A stretch of 7,309 bases of DNA. Source: Anaerolineaceae bacterium (GTDB taxonomy: Bacteria; Chloroflexota; Anaerolineae; Anaerolineales; Anaerolineaceae). Every line of letters begins with the position of its first letter. The first letter of the stretch is position 1. A program made the position numbers and the translations under genes. The DNA lies in assembly GCA_028699715.1 (NCBI GenBank), contig JAQVUC010000047.1, positions 1 through 7,309 on the forward strand, read 5' to 3'. Below the pieces are notes generated by a model. That model was given only the letters and a program-made list of their open reading frames with translations, had not been told where the DNA came from and ran no database searches. This document shows, in pieces, positions 6,917 to 7,309 of the stretch.

Positions 6917-7309
6917 ATGAAACAGATTTTTCCTCAGACTTCAGAAGAATGGAACTCAATAGTACTAAATTTTCCTCAGGCTCATATTTTGCAAAGCTGG
7001 GAATGGGCAGAGGCAAAAAAGCAAAATGCATGGACCCCTTTATTTTTTGTCTGGCAAGATCAACAAGCTGATCCAAAAGCCGCTGCTCTAATCCTCAAAA
7101 GGCAAATCAATCTTTTAGGTCTGCGCTTTTCTGTTCTCTATGCTCCTAAAGGACCCGTTTTCGATTGGGACAACCTTGAATTAGCCTGCCAAGTCATAAG
7201 TGATTTGCAAAACTTATCAAAGAAACACAAGACGATCTTCCTGAAAATTGACCCCGATGTTCTTCTGGGAACGGGCATACCCGGAACGGATGAAGAACAG
7301 TCTTCACCC
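6917..7309 (+). CDS. Second FemAB/FemX-family aminoacyltransferase, 3'-truncated by the window edge
   Basis: The frame opens at the ATG at 6917, two bases after the preceding stop, and stays open for 131 codons to the right edge. It is a paralogue of its neighbour. ILQSWEWAEAKKQNAW (24-39) lines up with LLQLPEWAEFKAHFGW, LYAPKGPVFDW (74-84) with AYIPKGPLGSDW, and IFLKIDPDV (107-115) with IFLQVEPDL. Only the first of the two GNAT-like halves is visible, so the tRNA and acceptor regions cannot be judged. The ribosome binding site is weak (GAAGA at 6906-6910), and translation is probably coupled to the upstream gene. In well-known Fem systems, tandem members add successive residues of one bridge. 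The low similarity between the two copies (conserved motifs, divergent elsewhere) points to an old duplication with distinct roles rather than a recent copy. Confidence 0.85.
   Translation, partial: MKQIFPQTSEEWNSIVLNFPQAHILQSWEWAEAKKQNAWTPLFFVWQDQQADPKAAALILKRQINLLGLRFSVLYAPKGPVFDWDNLELACQVISDLQNLSKKHKTIFLKIDPDVLLGTGIPGTDEEQSSP

Noticed and set aside
6703..7071. A 122-codon + strand frame spanning the junction of the two femAB genes
   Set aside because: It overlaps the conserved C-terminus of one FemAB and the start of the next in another frame. The frame beginning at 6917 carries clear FemAB motifs instead.
1..7309. CRISPR array, tRNA, rRNA, insertion sequence or phage genes
   Set aside because: No regular direct repeats, cloverleaf-like segments, terminal inverted repeats, transposase motifs or phage-type proteins were seen.

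Overview
The window looks like an ordinary bacterial chromosome segment with all genes on the + strand. It carries cell-envelope and surface-polysaccharide genes. The protein types (a UMF1-type transporter, a GalE-type epimerase, and a RidA / family-2 glycosyltransferase / polyprenyl-phosphate sugar transferase / tandem FemAB run) and the moderate base composition remind me of Chloroflexota, most likely an Anaerolineae member. That is an inference from resemblance, and no rRNA or other marker gene is present to prove it. No mobile element, CRISPR array, tRNA or rRNA was seen.

Region 1 (1-2344) is a two-gene unit. A UMF1/Atg22-like major facilitator transporter runs in from the left edge. One base after its stop comes a complete galE-type UDP-hexose 4-epimerase. 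A hairpin at 2369-2398 probably ends this transcript.

Region 2 (2345-3030) has a promoter-like sequence with a perfect TATAAT and a good ribosome binding site. These serve a 105-residue protein I do not recognise, which has Cys/His clusters at 53-55 and 92-96. A 200-bp gap follows, ending in an extended -10 promoter just ahead of ridA.

Region 3 (3031 to the right edge) is a tightly packed operon with 1-5 base gaps: ridA, an ExoA-like membrane glycosyltransferase, a polyprenyl-phosphate sugar-1-phosphate transferase, and two consecutive FemAB-family aminoacyltransferases. The second FemAB gene is cut by the right edge.

As a working picture, GalE supplies UDP-galactose, and perhaps UDP-N-acetyl sugars. 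The initiating transferase puts the first sugar phosphate on undecaprenyl phosphate at the inner membrane face, and the ExoA-like enzyme adds a later sugar. The FemAB pair would add amino acids from aminoacyl-tRNA to lipid II or to the glycan being built. No flippase or polymerase lies in the window, so the pathway is incomplete here. The most notable points are the FemAB pair embedded with glycan-assembly genes, the small residue at the GalE substrate-size position, and the unrecognised Cys/His protein with its own promoter. I see no strong evidence of a wholly new system.
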